Positions 53,700 through 64,000 of a DNA stretch of 64,000 nucleotides are shown here, piece after piece (the stretch's first letter is position 1; each line of letters starts with the position of its first letter). The DNA comes from Cricetomys ansorgei. Its lineage: Eukaryota > Chordata > Mammalia > Rodentia > Nesomyidae. Location: positions 1,217,001-1,281,000 of the forward strand of contig JAMJFZ010004066.1 in the NCBI GenBank assembly GCA_026225945.1, given 5' to 3'. The translations under genes were made by a program, and so were the position numbers. Below the pieces are notes generated by a model. That model searched no databases and was not told where the DNA came from. It worked only from the letters and a program-made list of their open reading frames with translations.

Positions 53700-53936
53700 T
53701 GTTTTTAAAAGATTTTCAAATGTTTTATTTCATGTGTATGAGCATTCGCCTGCATGTCTGTAATATGCACCATGTGTGTGCAGTGCCCTCAGAAGCCAGA
53801 AGAGGGCGCTGGCAACCCTGGAACTGGAGTTATAGACAGTTGTGAGCCATCATCACATGGGTGTGAGAACTGAATCCGGTCCTCTGGAAGAGCATCCAGT
53901 GCTCTTAACTGCTGAGCCGTGTCGTCAGACCCAGCA
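53700..53936 (-). repeat. B3-type SINE, antisense
   Basis: gttttatttcatgtgtatga, gccagaagagggcgctggca, ggaactggagttatagacag and ctcttaactgctgagccgtg. Confidence 0.9.
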
Positions 53937-54319
53937 CATGCATCATAAACGCAATAGAACTTCACACTCATTCAAGGAGGTCTGTGAGTTTCATGCAACA
54001 CTCTGTCCATAGCAATAGAAAATACAGCTACTGGGATGAATTTTCAAATTCACAAGCTTATTCTACTGCCTAACTTTCAGGAAGGGAAGCCAGTACCTAG
54101 ATGCCCCCTGTTGGCAGTTGAATCAGCCCAGCACGCCAATCTGGAATTCTTATGGTGGGAAGAAAATTCTTAACCTATGTTTAAGCCCACGTTATTGAGT
54201 TTCCTGTTACCTGAAGCAAAACTTACTGTCAACTGGTAACTACGGCAACTGAGTGACACGCTGCGTGGACAGAAGCTGGGAAGTGGCGAGCACAGACCAA
54301 CCCTTGCTTCTCTTCCTCC

Positions 54320-54440
54320 TCTCTTCATGACCTGAGTCCACTCACTCCAAAACAAATAACTTACTGATGAAGCGTGCGAGGTGCTGGGGATACAGTGGGG
54401 GAAGGATGTGCGGGGTCTGGAAGGACCTTCCTCCAGCGGA
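54320..54440 (+). repeat. L2-like ancient LINE trace
   Basis: gaggtgctggggatacagtg followed by a glagged ggaccttcctcc and gagctttagtggag matches the L2 pattern 'ggtgctggggatacag...ccct...ggagctta'. By-eye match only. Confidence 0.5.
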
Positions 54441-54636
54441 GCTTTAGTGGAGAAGAGGAACACTGACCAAATCCTGGGGTTGACACGCCACTGTGGTAGG
54501 CGCTTCCCTGGCAAGGACAGGCTGCTGTCCAATCTCAGGAGTCACGCACTCTCTGTGATTGTGACTGGTGAATGTAAACCCGTGGAACGCATGAGGGCTG
54601 ACTTCCAAAAAGACCATGAGAGAGACTACATGAAGG

Positions 54637-54702
54637 AAGAGGAGGAGGAGGAGGAAGAAGAGGGGTGGGGAAGAAAAGGAGGAGGAGGAAGAAGAGGAAG
54701 AC
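54637..54702. repeat. (GGA)n-rich purine tract
   Basis: Sixty-odd bases of gga and gaa triplets on the plus strand. The open frames across it are artefacts. Confidence 0.9.
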
Positions 54703-54864
54703 CAAGCCATCAGGTATCAAGAAAAAGTTCTGTCAAATCACAGCTTGTTTGCTACCTCTGCCTTAGTCCAGCATGATGGTAGCCGAGCACACTGACTGTA
54801 TTTCAGACTGAGCTGCTTCGTCCATCCAGGTACCTGCCTACGCACACCACTTCACCCATGGGTG

Positions 54865-55050
54865 CTTCAGATGCCTCTCTGCAAAGTGGGGACGATAACA
54901 TGTCCCACGGGGAACTGGGGCTGTGTGTGCCTCCGTGACACATATAGCAACCACTCAGGAGACTGACTAGTGTGAAGCAACACTAAAAAAAGTAGCTAGC
55001 TTAATAATTATGTGTCAACCATTATAATGTTAATTATTATTCTCACTGTA
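54865..55050 (+). repeat. MIR-like trace
   Basis: tctctgcaaagtggggacga followed by taacatgtcccacgg and, after a gap, an attattatt end, the order seen in MIR. By-eye match only. Confidence 0.5.
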
Positions 55051-58000
55051 AGGAGAACAGTTTGCTGACCAAGGATAAACCTAAGAAAATTCACAGCAGT
55101 ATTTACATAAATGTCATTGAAGAGGTACATGTTCAATGTGAGTGTGGTAAAATAAGAAAGCTTCAGAAAGTAAAGTCTCAGAGTAAAGGGGTGAAAAGAT
55201 TTATTAAGAATTAATACTTCCTTGTGGGAGAATCATTTAAAGAAACAGGGTGGCAGCTTATCACAATGAACTACAAAACTAGGATTCTTTAGACGTAAGG
55301 AAGAAATCATTAGCAAGCCTGTTGTGTGACACTGTTCCAGGGGAGGTGGGAACAAACATCCACTCACTCCCGTTAGGGGACCAGTAACAGACCAAAGGAC
55401 GCCACCAGGGTCCAGCGTGGTGAACCAATGAGTTTCCTGGTGTTACTTCCAGGAGCAGAAATGACGTGGACAGCTGCATCACCAAAGCACCAAAGCCCAC
55501 CCCAACCTGGGCGGCAGCTCACCTACAGCTCTCTGCACAACTTGCAGCTAGGAGTTGCCTCCCTGCTGCCTGCTGCTTAGCTCCCATAAGTACCAGAAGG
55601 TAGGAGGCAAGTTTCTGGTGGAGGACGGTCAATGAGGTCCTACCCAGCTGTTCACCCCGCCAGCTACAATAATGACCTATCTGGAGAGATACGCTTGCTG
55701 ATGCAGTTGCGGCATGTCTGGTAGGAGGGCACCCGTGCCTCGTGCTGTAGCTAGTGGTGTCGTAGGCCCCAGGAGAAAACCCACTATTGCCGTTTTGCTA
55801 AATGAACATGGTATCAAAGTGCCTTCTGGATGTTTGTGTTTTATACCTATAGATCGGTGCTGCTCTTGGCCTTCATCAGAGAGGTCCCGTTTGCAGTGAG
55901 CGGTGGTTAATGCAGAGACTGGACTCGCAACTCATCAAAGTGCTCAGAGTAAGTGACTGTGGGATGCTCGGTCCTACACAAGACACCCGCATCACCCCGT
56001 GTCAGGCTCATTGAACATCCTGGAAGAAGGGGCGTGAATCTAAGGGTCAGAGGTCGAGGAGGCGTGACGCAGAGCAGTCACGGCATGGCCGCTGTCGTGA
56101 ACTCACCGCAGCTGTGGTTACCTGCTTGAAACCTGCCCTATGAGCCTGCCATAGCTCAGCGATCCTTTCCCACGGAAACTGCGATGACGATTTTGCTTAG
56201 GGTCCCCTTCACCCTCCCCTCCGAATGACTCGGACGCTTCCCACAGGTCATGGCCAACCCTGCCCTGCTGGAAACCGTCTTTGCCGCGGTGATCATCTCA
56301 TCGCTGGTCTCCCCGCGCCTCGCGTCTTCGCTCCCCACACTATGCAGCAACAGGGAATCTGAGGATGGAGAAGACGCGGCAACTTGACACTTTCCCTTTC
56401 CTCACTTAAAATTCATTCCTGCTGGACAACCTGGTTCTGAAAAGATGAGTCTGTTGGTTATCCAGCCATCTTTGTACGTGTCACCATCTGCCCCTCTGCC
56501 TTGCCTTTGTTTCCCACTGCTGTGCCCGCCTTTGAGGTTCCCGCGCACACGTGACCGCCGATGACAATACAGACAGGCTGAGTTCCCTGCCTTCATTTTA
56601 GCAAAATGGCTCTTCAGTTCTACCGCAAGCGGTGCTTTTTACAGCTTTCTGGGCCAGTGTGAAGTACTTGTGCATGTACACTTTTCCCAGGTTGCCTTTA
56701 TTTTATCTGACGCTAATTCAGTCTTGAATTAACCGAAGCACGCGAATGAGAAGAAGAAAAAAGAAAGGTTGGGTTGGTCGTTACTCCTGAGAACGCTTTC
56801 CAATGACAAAGACAAACATAGTAAATGAACCCGACTGTCACCCGGGGAAGAGGTTAGCATGGGCCTCTACTTCTTTATTGAAAACACCAGGATGCATCAA
56901 GCCATGCTTTCAGGTCCATCTGTCCGCCGAGTGTGAAACAGAAGTTACCAGCGAGTGTTTATGGGCTATCAGGGGCCTTGGAAGGAATCGGAATTAGAGG
57001 TATGGTTTGTCCCACTTTTCTGGGAAATGGTCTCAACTTAGCAAGAGACAACCTAGTTTCCAGAACCATGAACTAGATCTCAGACCCTGCAGAAACCAGG
57101 CCAGAGTCCTTACCAAGGAATCTGCAAGTGGGACCACGATGCCCAGCTTGGAGTGGCGATGCTCTCTGATGATGGAGACAGACAGCTCTCGCTGCACGAG
57201 ACAGATCGATGGTCTGCAGTGGGAACTGAGAGTGACATACCGGAGCAGCCCGCAAAGGCAGGGAAAAGCCAAGGTTCCCCTGCACCTCTGCTGCATCTCA
57301 CTGCCATGAGGATGGCGGGCCAGGGAGAAGACTGGCCCTCGGCGGTACCCTCTGTCCCCGCAAGGCTGATGCCACACTTCGCTGGCTGTGCTGGCGCCCT
57401 CGGCTCCCACCCCATCTCCTTTCACGGGGAGGGCTTCCTCAGTCACGTCTTGGCCTGTGACCCCATCTTAGCTTCTGCTTCAAGACTAAAACCAACACGA
57501 GTGACCCCAAGAACAGTCAAAGAGAGCAAATGGTGGGCAGGTGGGGGTTGGGACTTCTCTGAATGCCACTCTGTAGGTGAGGGACCGACACCCTAGCTGA
57601 TAGGTGGCATGCAGAGCTTGTCATGTGGCATGATGCAGTTACTGAAGATTTCACTGGGTGACCTGGGTGCGGCTCAGCAGGCAGGGACAAGAGTACAGAC
57701 ACCTGAGAGATTCGAAGGGAGACCGTCCCCAAAACAGCAGCTAGGCCAGTGATGGCTAAGCTGCACTGATGCGCCATGTAAAGCCAACAGGAGCCTGGAA
57801 GCTATGAATGCGTAGCTTATGGCCAGGGATGAGAACCACCGAGTCTGCTGATGGGTAGAGTGGTCCTCTCAGGACCTGCACTTGGAGGGCAGGCACAACG
57901 GGAAAGTGTGGGCTAATTACCCACCTGTGGCATATTAGAGCCAGGAAATTCTGCCGGCTAAGACAGGAGCAGCACGCTGGTCTGGGCCCCAGGGGAGAGA

Positions 58001-60129
58001 CCTGGCACCCTGAAGCCTCAGAGGGGACATGTAGGTGGATGTATAGATGCTGTTGAGTCCAAACCCCTCGAGCAGGTGCTGCAGCGTGTCTTCTCCCTCT
58101 GTAACAAGCTAGGACAGGAAGTGGACCCAGCCTCTGAAGGGCTGAGCCCAGAAAGAAAGAAAGACAGCAATAGGCACCATGCTATGCAGTCAGAATGCTG
58201 ATAGGCTGGAAGTCTATGTCTCTGAAGGGTGACAGACAGACTCTGCGGAGAACCTAGGAATGCTGACGTGTGGGGTCCAGCAGTGGAGTGCTGGGGTAGT
58301 CCCTCCTAAATAAAAGGCACACTGTTTTTTATCCCCCAGCACAAAAAGGGACATTCAGTGAATACCTGTTAGGTTGGGCTTCGGGGGCAACAGACCTGGC
58401 CCTCTCACCGGGTTGAAACCGCAGCTCCGTGGTGTGGGTGGGCTGTGGCGCTGGCACCCCATTTGCCAATCTGTGTGACTCGGCGCAGCCTGGATGACAC
58501 AGAACCGCACATGGTACGATGCTGGAGATCGAGTACAACCCCAGCAGAACAGAATGCATGCCCCGGGGACTCTGCCACCGCTCAGGAGAAGGCCCTCTGA
58601 ACAGAGCTTGTGCTGTGTCACCAGGCCTTGCTAGAGACCACACAACACCAAGGGTTTCCCAGAATAACCGGAGTTCTGTCAGCCAGGTTATCAGTTTGAA
58701 CCAGCAGCAGTGCATGAGACAGAGATGAGGGAAAAAAAGTCTGTGATCAATTCAGCAGAACCTGAGGGTACAGAGGTGAGCAGCCAGTTACTGCTGGAGC
58801 TGCAGACTCTCACAGCTAGCAGAAGGGAAAGCCCTAGCCTGGTGTTCACCATGGTCACCTCAGCACCTGGGTGCTGGTCAGAAACTGATCACAGCTGCAA
58901 TGGGAACCAGGAAGAGAGACAGAGAGGCAAACCTGACAGGAGCCGCTGTGGGCAGTAACCAGCCTGCCCACTTTCAACGCAGAGAGCAATAGTCTGAGCA
59001 TGAACTGTGTAAAGTGACTGGACAAGCAAACATCTGGATGTCTTAAGGAGGTCATGATAAAGGCATAAAAACCCCTGTTCTGCAAACTAACTCCTCCCCC
59101 ACCCCCGGGGACAGTGTCCCACAATGCAAGAGACACTGAATACAAAGCTGACAAGAAGTGTCAATCTGAGATTACAGTTCCCACGACCCGGCCCAGTGGA
59201 CATGGACTCGTCTGAGTACTTTCTGGAGGGGAAGAGTGAGGCTTTTAGATATGATCACTAAAGATTCTGATTTAGTTACAGAGTCTTTCTGGAAGGATAA
59301 AGAAAAGCAGATGATGTCACCACCTGGGGGTTGGGACATCCCATCACAGGCTCCACGCTGCCTACCAGAAAAGACTCCATCCTGCACTGCCCGACTTGAA
59401 AATGCTGGCTGGTACTCATCTTCAACTCCATTAGCAACGGAGTCCCCCAAATACCTAAACATTTCTCTCTTTTTTTATGTTCCTTAAATCCTCTTTAAAT
59501 TAGATTTTTTAAAAACTGTTTATTTATTTAAACAAAACACTTGGGCTTTGCTTAGTCTATTCTTAGGTGATAATGTTAATCTTGGAAGTATTAACTTTAA
59601 CTATTAAAGTGCTCTTTCCTGGGAACTAATGCTGTTCCACACAAGGTTGTAGCTGTAAGATAGAGCTGGCCAAGAGACAAACTAAAATTAAAAGACAGTA
59701 GTAGGCTTTTTTCAAATACTCCAAACAGCAGAGTTCATAGGCTACAAACAGCTGTCAGTATAGGGGGAAAACAGGCAGGCAGTCAAGCATTTTCAAAATT
59801 GTAAATTTCAGTTGTTTAAACAATCCATTTCCCTCATTTGCTTTGTTAGCCCTGCCAGTGTTCTTGATTATTTTAAATTTTACATTGCTCCTGTGATCTG
59901 TTTCATGTCGTGACAAATATAGACAATTAAAAAAAAAATCAAATCTGGATCATAATGGCTAGTAGATCTTAGTATGATCCTAAAATTGCATTTTTTTTCT
60001 AATGGCTTTGCCATTCCTGTCCCCTGAAGACCGCTGTCCGGCCGAGCACCTAGTCTCGTCTACATCAGTTCCTAGGGACAAGCCTTTCCTACTGATGTGA
60101 ACATTAACAATATTTAATGAACTAAATGC

Positions 60130-61000
60130 AGTCCCCACATGCACAAAATGTGATGCTTGGCCAATGAAGGGAACTGTGAGCCAAAGTCCCTAGAAAAACC
60201 ACACCAACCACTGAGCCTTCTGCAAGGCTGACTGACCAATCAGAGCCACTGATTGTAGAGAGGTTGGAATGTTGCATGTCCAGACCCCTGTAGCTGAACA
60301 TTGCTGTGGTGGCTCAGCAAGAGAGACAAGGGGGCATTCTCATATGTGCAAACTCTGCCAGACCTCAGTGGAGGGAACCACCATCTGGCCAGCGCCATAC
60401 TCAATCCACAGTGGAACCCCCGAGCGTCTGAGCTCAGGTGTTTTACAAACATCCCCACCACAGAAATCCAACACCTGCAGACAATACAAAAGCCAAGGCC
60501 TACGCATCCCTTTTTCCAATACTGCACAAAAACAATTATTTTAAACACAACTAAAAATAAACTTCCACAACAGACCCCATCTGCAGTTTACCTTGAGCTA
60601 CCTTCAGCCCCCTAAAGAGCCATGCCTTGCCCAAACCTGTGTCTGATCTACTATCCTGTGACTAACAGGTGAAACCTTTTTGAATATATTAACTTAACAG
60701 AACCCTAGTTCTCAGCAACCCATGGCCAAGAATGTTGCCAGACAGCATCTGGAGTCGACAGCTGAAACGTCCCAGCTTGGCTGTGACCTGCTCGCCTAAC
60801 GTTTCCTGTGGTGTGTTTAAAAAGTGCTTGACTGTGTAACTTTCTTTGTTCTAAAAAAGACCCCAAACTATTACCATGTTGGAACATATTGCTTAAGACA
60901 GCCTGACTCTGTGTTCCTGAGCCAGGGTCATGCATATTTCACTCCAGAATAAACGACCTCTTAACCCATGTGAGGTGAGGGTTGTGTTTTTGTGCGCAGT
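60130..61000 (+). mobile_element. Possible solo LTR of an old endogenous retrovirus
   Basis: Within about 870 bp there are, in order on the plus strand, CCAAT boxes (60236-60240 and earlier), a TATA-like TTTAAAA (60816-60822) and AATAAA (60948-60953), with a G/T-rich end (ggtgagggttgtgttttt). This is the layout of a U3-R-U5 LTR. No gag, pol or env is seen beside it. Ends are approximate and no target duplication was found. Family not assigned. Confidence 0.45.
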
Positions 61001-63254
61001 GTTCCTTCCTGATAAAAAACCGGAAGGAACAAAGAATAGAGGGTCCATGGCTCAACAACGTAAGGCCACATACAAAAACCCATGGCCAGCCCTGTGCCAA
61101 ACGGAGAAAACCTCGAAGCCTTTCCACCAAGCTCTGGAGCACGACAGGGCACCCTTCCCCACTCGCATTGAATACAATGCTTAAATCTTAGCTACAGTAG
61201 TAAGAGAGGGGAAGAAAAGGGTTAAAAACAGGAAGGGAAGTAAAAGTGTCCCTGTTTGTAGAGCGTGTGATGCTTTACATGAGACCTAAAGGCCTGTCAG
61301 TGTGGAAAACCTCGCAGGGCTAACGATTCTCTTTTCTATTCCCGACATGCTGGTGACCTTTAGTCTGATTGCTGCATGCCAGGCAATTAAGAGGACAGCA
61401 TGTGGGAGAGCTAAACCGGGTGGCCCAGACCACATTATACACACTGAACTAAGTCTGTACGTGCTGCAGATGTTGGCTTTCTAATTACGTGAACTTGTAA
61501 TTCACGTCGGAGGACAGGCGATGGCAGAGGCGTCTGCCTCACACCCACACGCAGTGAATGACATGATGCTGACCAGAGCCCATGCTGTCTGTTCACCTAA
61601 GGCGCCCTTTTCATTTCCGAGAGCCGGGGCCGGACCTCCTTGCCTCTGTGTTATGGTGCTGAGGTACTTGGGGTGGAGTCAAGCGCCTCCTGCTATCTCC
61701 CAGGAGACAGCTGTCGCTAGCTCTGCCTTCTCACAGTCCCGGGGCCTGGGTTCCTGAAGTCCCGTTTGTCGTGGTTCTCTGCAGCCATGCTGCCTGAGAA
61801 ACACAATCTGAGAGGCAGAGGGACAACACAGATCGCACTAACAAAGCGCTGCACTGTGCTAAATGGTTACCTCCGCTGCCTGCAGTGCGGTCTGCTGGCT
61901 GAGAACTGGAGCTACCCTTGATTTGCAAGGCCTCCTCTCTCCTTGAAAGTCCCTCTCAATTTAACTCTCGTTTGCCACGGACAGTCAACTCCAGCATATG
62001 AAAGAGATGAATTGGTTTACATTTCTGCTGCTCCATTTATGGCTGAGATTTTATCTCACTAAAAGGATGATCTGTCTAGATCCTCTCCTCCTCACACTGC
62101 CTTGTGGCTGAATGGATAGCTTGAGATCTCTGCCTTCCTCCCTTTTGCACAGTCCACATATATGGTTAGCTTCTGGCTGACCACCGTATAGAATCTACAG
62201 GTGCCATACCCTAAGCTTGCTCAGGCCAGGGGAATAGTCCTAGGTCTCTGTGGGCCAGGATGCAATGCGGCTCCTTGTAACACAAATTCTATTTGGTATC
62301 TGTGAAGAAACAGAGTGTGTATGACTAGAATGTGCACCGAGTTGCTAAGGGGACTCAGTGAAACGCTCCATGTCAAGGAAAAGTGCAGCTTCCCACAGGA
62401 GAGGAAAGGGCTTCCTCCCCCTTCAGTACTATGTGTAATCTGTTTTCCTTTCAAGCCCCAGCACATGCCAGATACATGTTTCTTGACCAAAATGAGCTAT
62501 GTATGAGTGTCCATGTAAACAGGTGTGTATGTTTTTGTATGACAACAATTATTTATAGGAATTATTTCAAAAGTTTTATAATCAATAAAGAAACAGATAT
62601 CCCAGTGTAGGTTTGGCCTTCAGGTTCCAATTCATAGAAATAAAAAGACCCACATTTCAAATATCTGAATAATACCGCTGAGCTACAGATGACAAACAAC
62701 CTCCAATGGTTAAAGAGCAATAGATTAAAGGCTATCAGATTAAAGAAGAATCCACGAGGTACAGACATACTGAGGGCCAGACTGGCCAGCATCCATGAAT
62801 AAAGAGACATAGCAGAAGGAAGTCCCATCCAAGAAAACAGGTTACAGCCAAAGGAGGAAGAAAATGATGGTCCGCAGACATCATCAAACATAATCTTTCC
62901 CTCAGGAGGCCAGCAAATTGACGGTTAAGCCTGCACCTCCCACCCGCAGCCCTAAACGTAGGCTCCTGGTATGGCTGCCACTACCATCTTGAAGGGGTCC
63001 ACATGGTCAATGGGAGAACAAATCTGCCGAGATCGGGCATGGCTGTCAGGAAACCTGGCTCTGAATTCTGGACTTCTGCATCTCAGTGGTTTCTGTTCCT
63101 GCCGAGGCTTCTCCGGGGGCTGAGGATCCCACCCAGGATGTGAGTGTGGCTGCCTTGAGGATCGATCTACTTGATCATTCTGACAGCAGAGAAGGCCCTT
63201 CCAGGCTCCGCTACTTCTGAAGTTGTCATGGCAACCACCAGGGTGGTCTTGATT

Positions 63255-63705
63255 CCTGTCTTAGTTAGGGTTTCTATTGCTGTGATAAAAACACCACAAT
63301 CCAAAGCGACTTGTGTTTTCAGTCACTTCAGCTTACACCTCCACATCGCAGCCCATCCCTGAAGAGGGGGTCAGAAACTCAAGCAGGGCAGGAACTCGGA
63401 GGCAGGAGCTGATGCAGAGGCCATGGAGAGGGGTTGGGGGGTGTGGGGTACTGCTTACTTAAGGCTTGCTCAGCCTGCCTTCTTATAAAACACAGGACTA
63501 CCTGCTCAGGGCCAGCACCATCCACAGGGAGAGAGACTTTTATATCAATCATCAATCAAGAAAAATGCCCCACACTCCTGCCACAGGCCAGTCTGATGGG
63601 GACATTTTCCCAATAGAGGTTCCCTCTTCTGCAATGACTCCAGCTTATGTCAGGTTGACATGAAACCAGCCAGCACCACCCCTTCCACTTCCCCTTCAGC
63701 CCTTC
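63255..63705 (+). repeat. Rodent interspersed repeat ('gtcttagttagggtttctat' type)
   Basis: Opens gtcttagttagggtttctat, ttgctgtgataaaaacacc, then ggcttgctcagcctgccttc and ctccagcttatgtcaggttg. Same layout as 52.4 kb and, reversed, 13.2 kb. Confidence 0.85.
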
Positions 63706-64000
63706 CCGCAGAGGAACCTCTGTAAGTGTCCCTGGACACATAACCTCAGCACTCCATCCACACTACGGCCATTTCAGATTTCCGGACTCCGGTCTGTCAC
63801 CCGCATCCCTCCTGGGTATGACAGCTAGGACAGGTAAGCTTAGTATGCTTGTGCAGGCTGGCATGGCAATACGGGAAGCTAGTGAGCTGCAGACTGCATG
63901 AGCCCACCCTACAGAAGCAGCACCCATCTCGCCCTCTGTTTCAAGCACAGCAGCTTGTGCAAGCCCCAGTTTAACCATGTTCTGACGGTTTTACCATCTG

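Larger units (their letters stand above)
47962..64000 (-). other. Wasf3: Wasf3 5'-most intron (within the 5' UTR), right edge of window
   Basis: The acceptor at 47962-47963 begins this intron on the gene strand. No first exon or CpG-island promoter was recognised up to 64 kb. It holds the L1/LTR stack (48.5-50.8), the 39-bp minisatellite (50.8-52.2), rodent repeats (52.4, 63.3), B2/B3 copies, L2 and MIR traces, and an LTR-like segment (60.1-61.0). The stretches 55.1-60.1 and 61.0-63.2 kb hold no gene I can name. Confidence 0.75.

Noticed and set aside
54381..54776. 131-codon frame with a glutamate run
   Set aside because: The acidic run is the (GGA)n tract. The rest spans an L2-like trace inside a Wasf3 intron.
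62562..62891. 109-codon Leu/Phe-rich frame on the minus strand as a membrane protein
   Set aside because: No start context, family likeness or splice partners. The plus strand looks like worn repeat or intron sequence. Chance hydrophobicity is likelier.

Overview
This is nuclear DNA of a myomorph rodent (murid or cricetid). B1 (7SL-derived), B2/B3 and B4 (ID plus B1) SINEs, Lx-type L1 fragments, remnants of older L1/L2/MIR elements, long (CA)n/(TG)n tracts and GT-AG split genes are all present. I could not assign the species. No young B2, no young full-length L1 and no canonical rat ID element was seen. There are no operons, CRISPR arrays or bacterial features, and most open frames in the window are chance or repeat-derived.

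Three protein-coding genes can be read exon by exon. (1) 1-4.7 kb, + strand: the last three exons of a cytochrome P450 CYP3A gene. They hold the K-helix, the PERF-type motif and the haem-binding cysteine loop, and end at a stop that lies a few codons before the usual CYP3A end. (2) 12.2-9.3 kb, - strand: a complete five-exon gene of the RalGDS family, 319 codons. It has the Ras-exchanger N-terminal (REM) domain but no CDC25/RasGEF catalytic domain, and all intron phases match. It is tail-to-tail with Cyp3a. (3) 48.0-17.1 kb, - strand: all eight coding exons of Wasf3 (WAVE3; 501 aa), plus a probable 3.1 kb 3' UTR. The non-coding first exon was not found and probably lies beyond the window, so 47,962-64,000 is read as the 5'-most intron.

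The rest is intron and intergenic DNA rich in repeats. Four minisatellites stand out. A 39-bp (13-codon) array of about 37 copies at 50.8-52.2 kb is open on both strands without any ATG. A 32-bp array sits inside a B4 SINE at 45.1-45.3 kb. A 49-bp array at 33.06-33.35 kb abuts an ID-like fragment. A CCAT-rich array with a 31-bp higher-order unit lies inside the inferred Wasf3 3' UTR. Two LTR-like segments (49.6-50.3 and about 60.1-61.0 kb) and a nested-insertion stack at 48.5-50.8 kb are also described.

The three genes share no obvious pathway: a drug and steroid oxidase, a presumptive small-GTPase regulator-like protein, and a Rac effector for Arp2/3 actin assembly. They are neighbours by chromosomal history. 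In human, CYP3A lies on 7q and WASF3 on 13q (recalled), so the window appears to span a rodent synteny junction. I found no convincing wholly new system. The REM-only RalGDS-like gene and the 39-bp array are the best leads.
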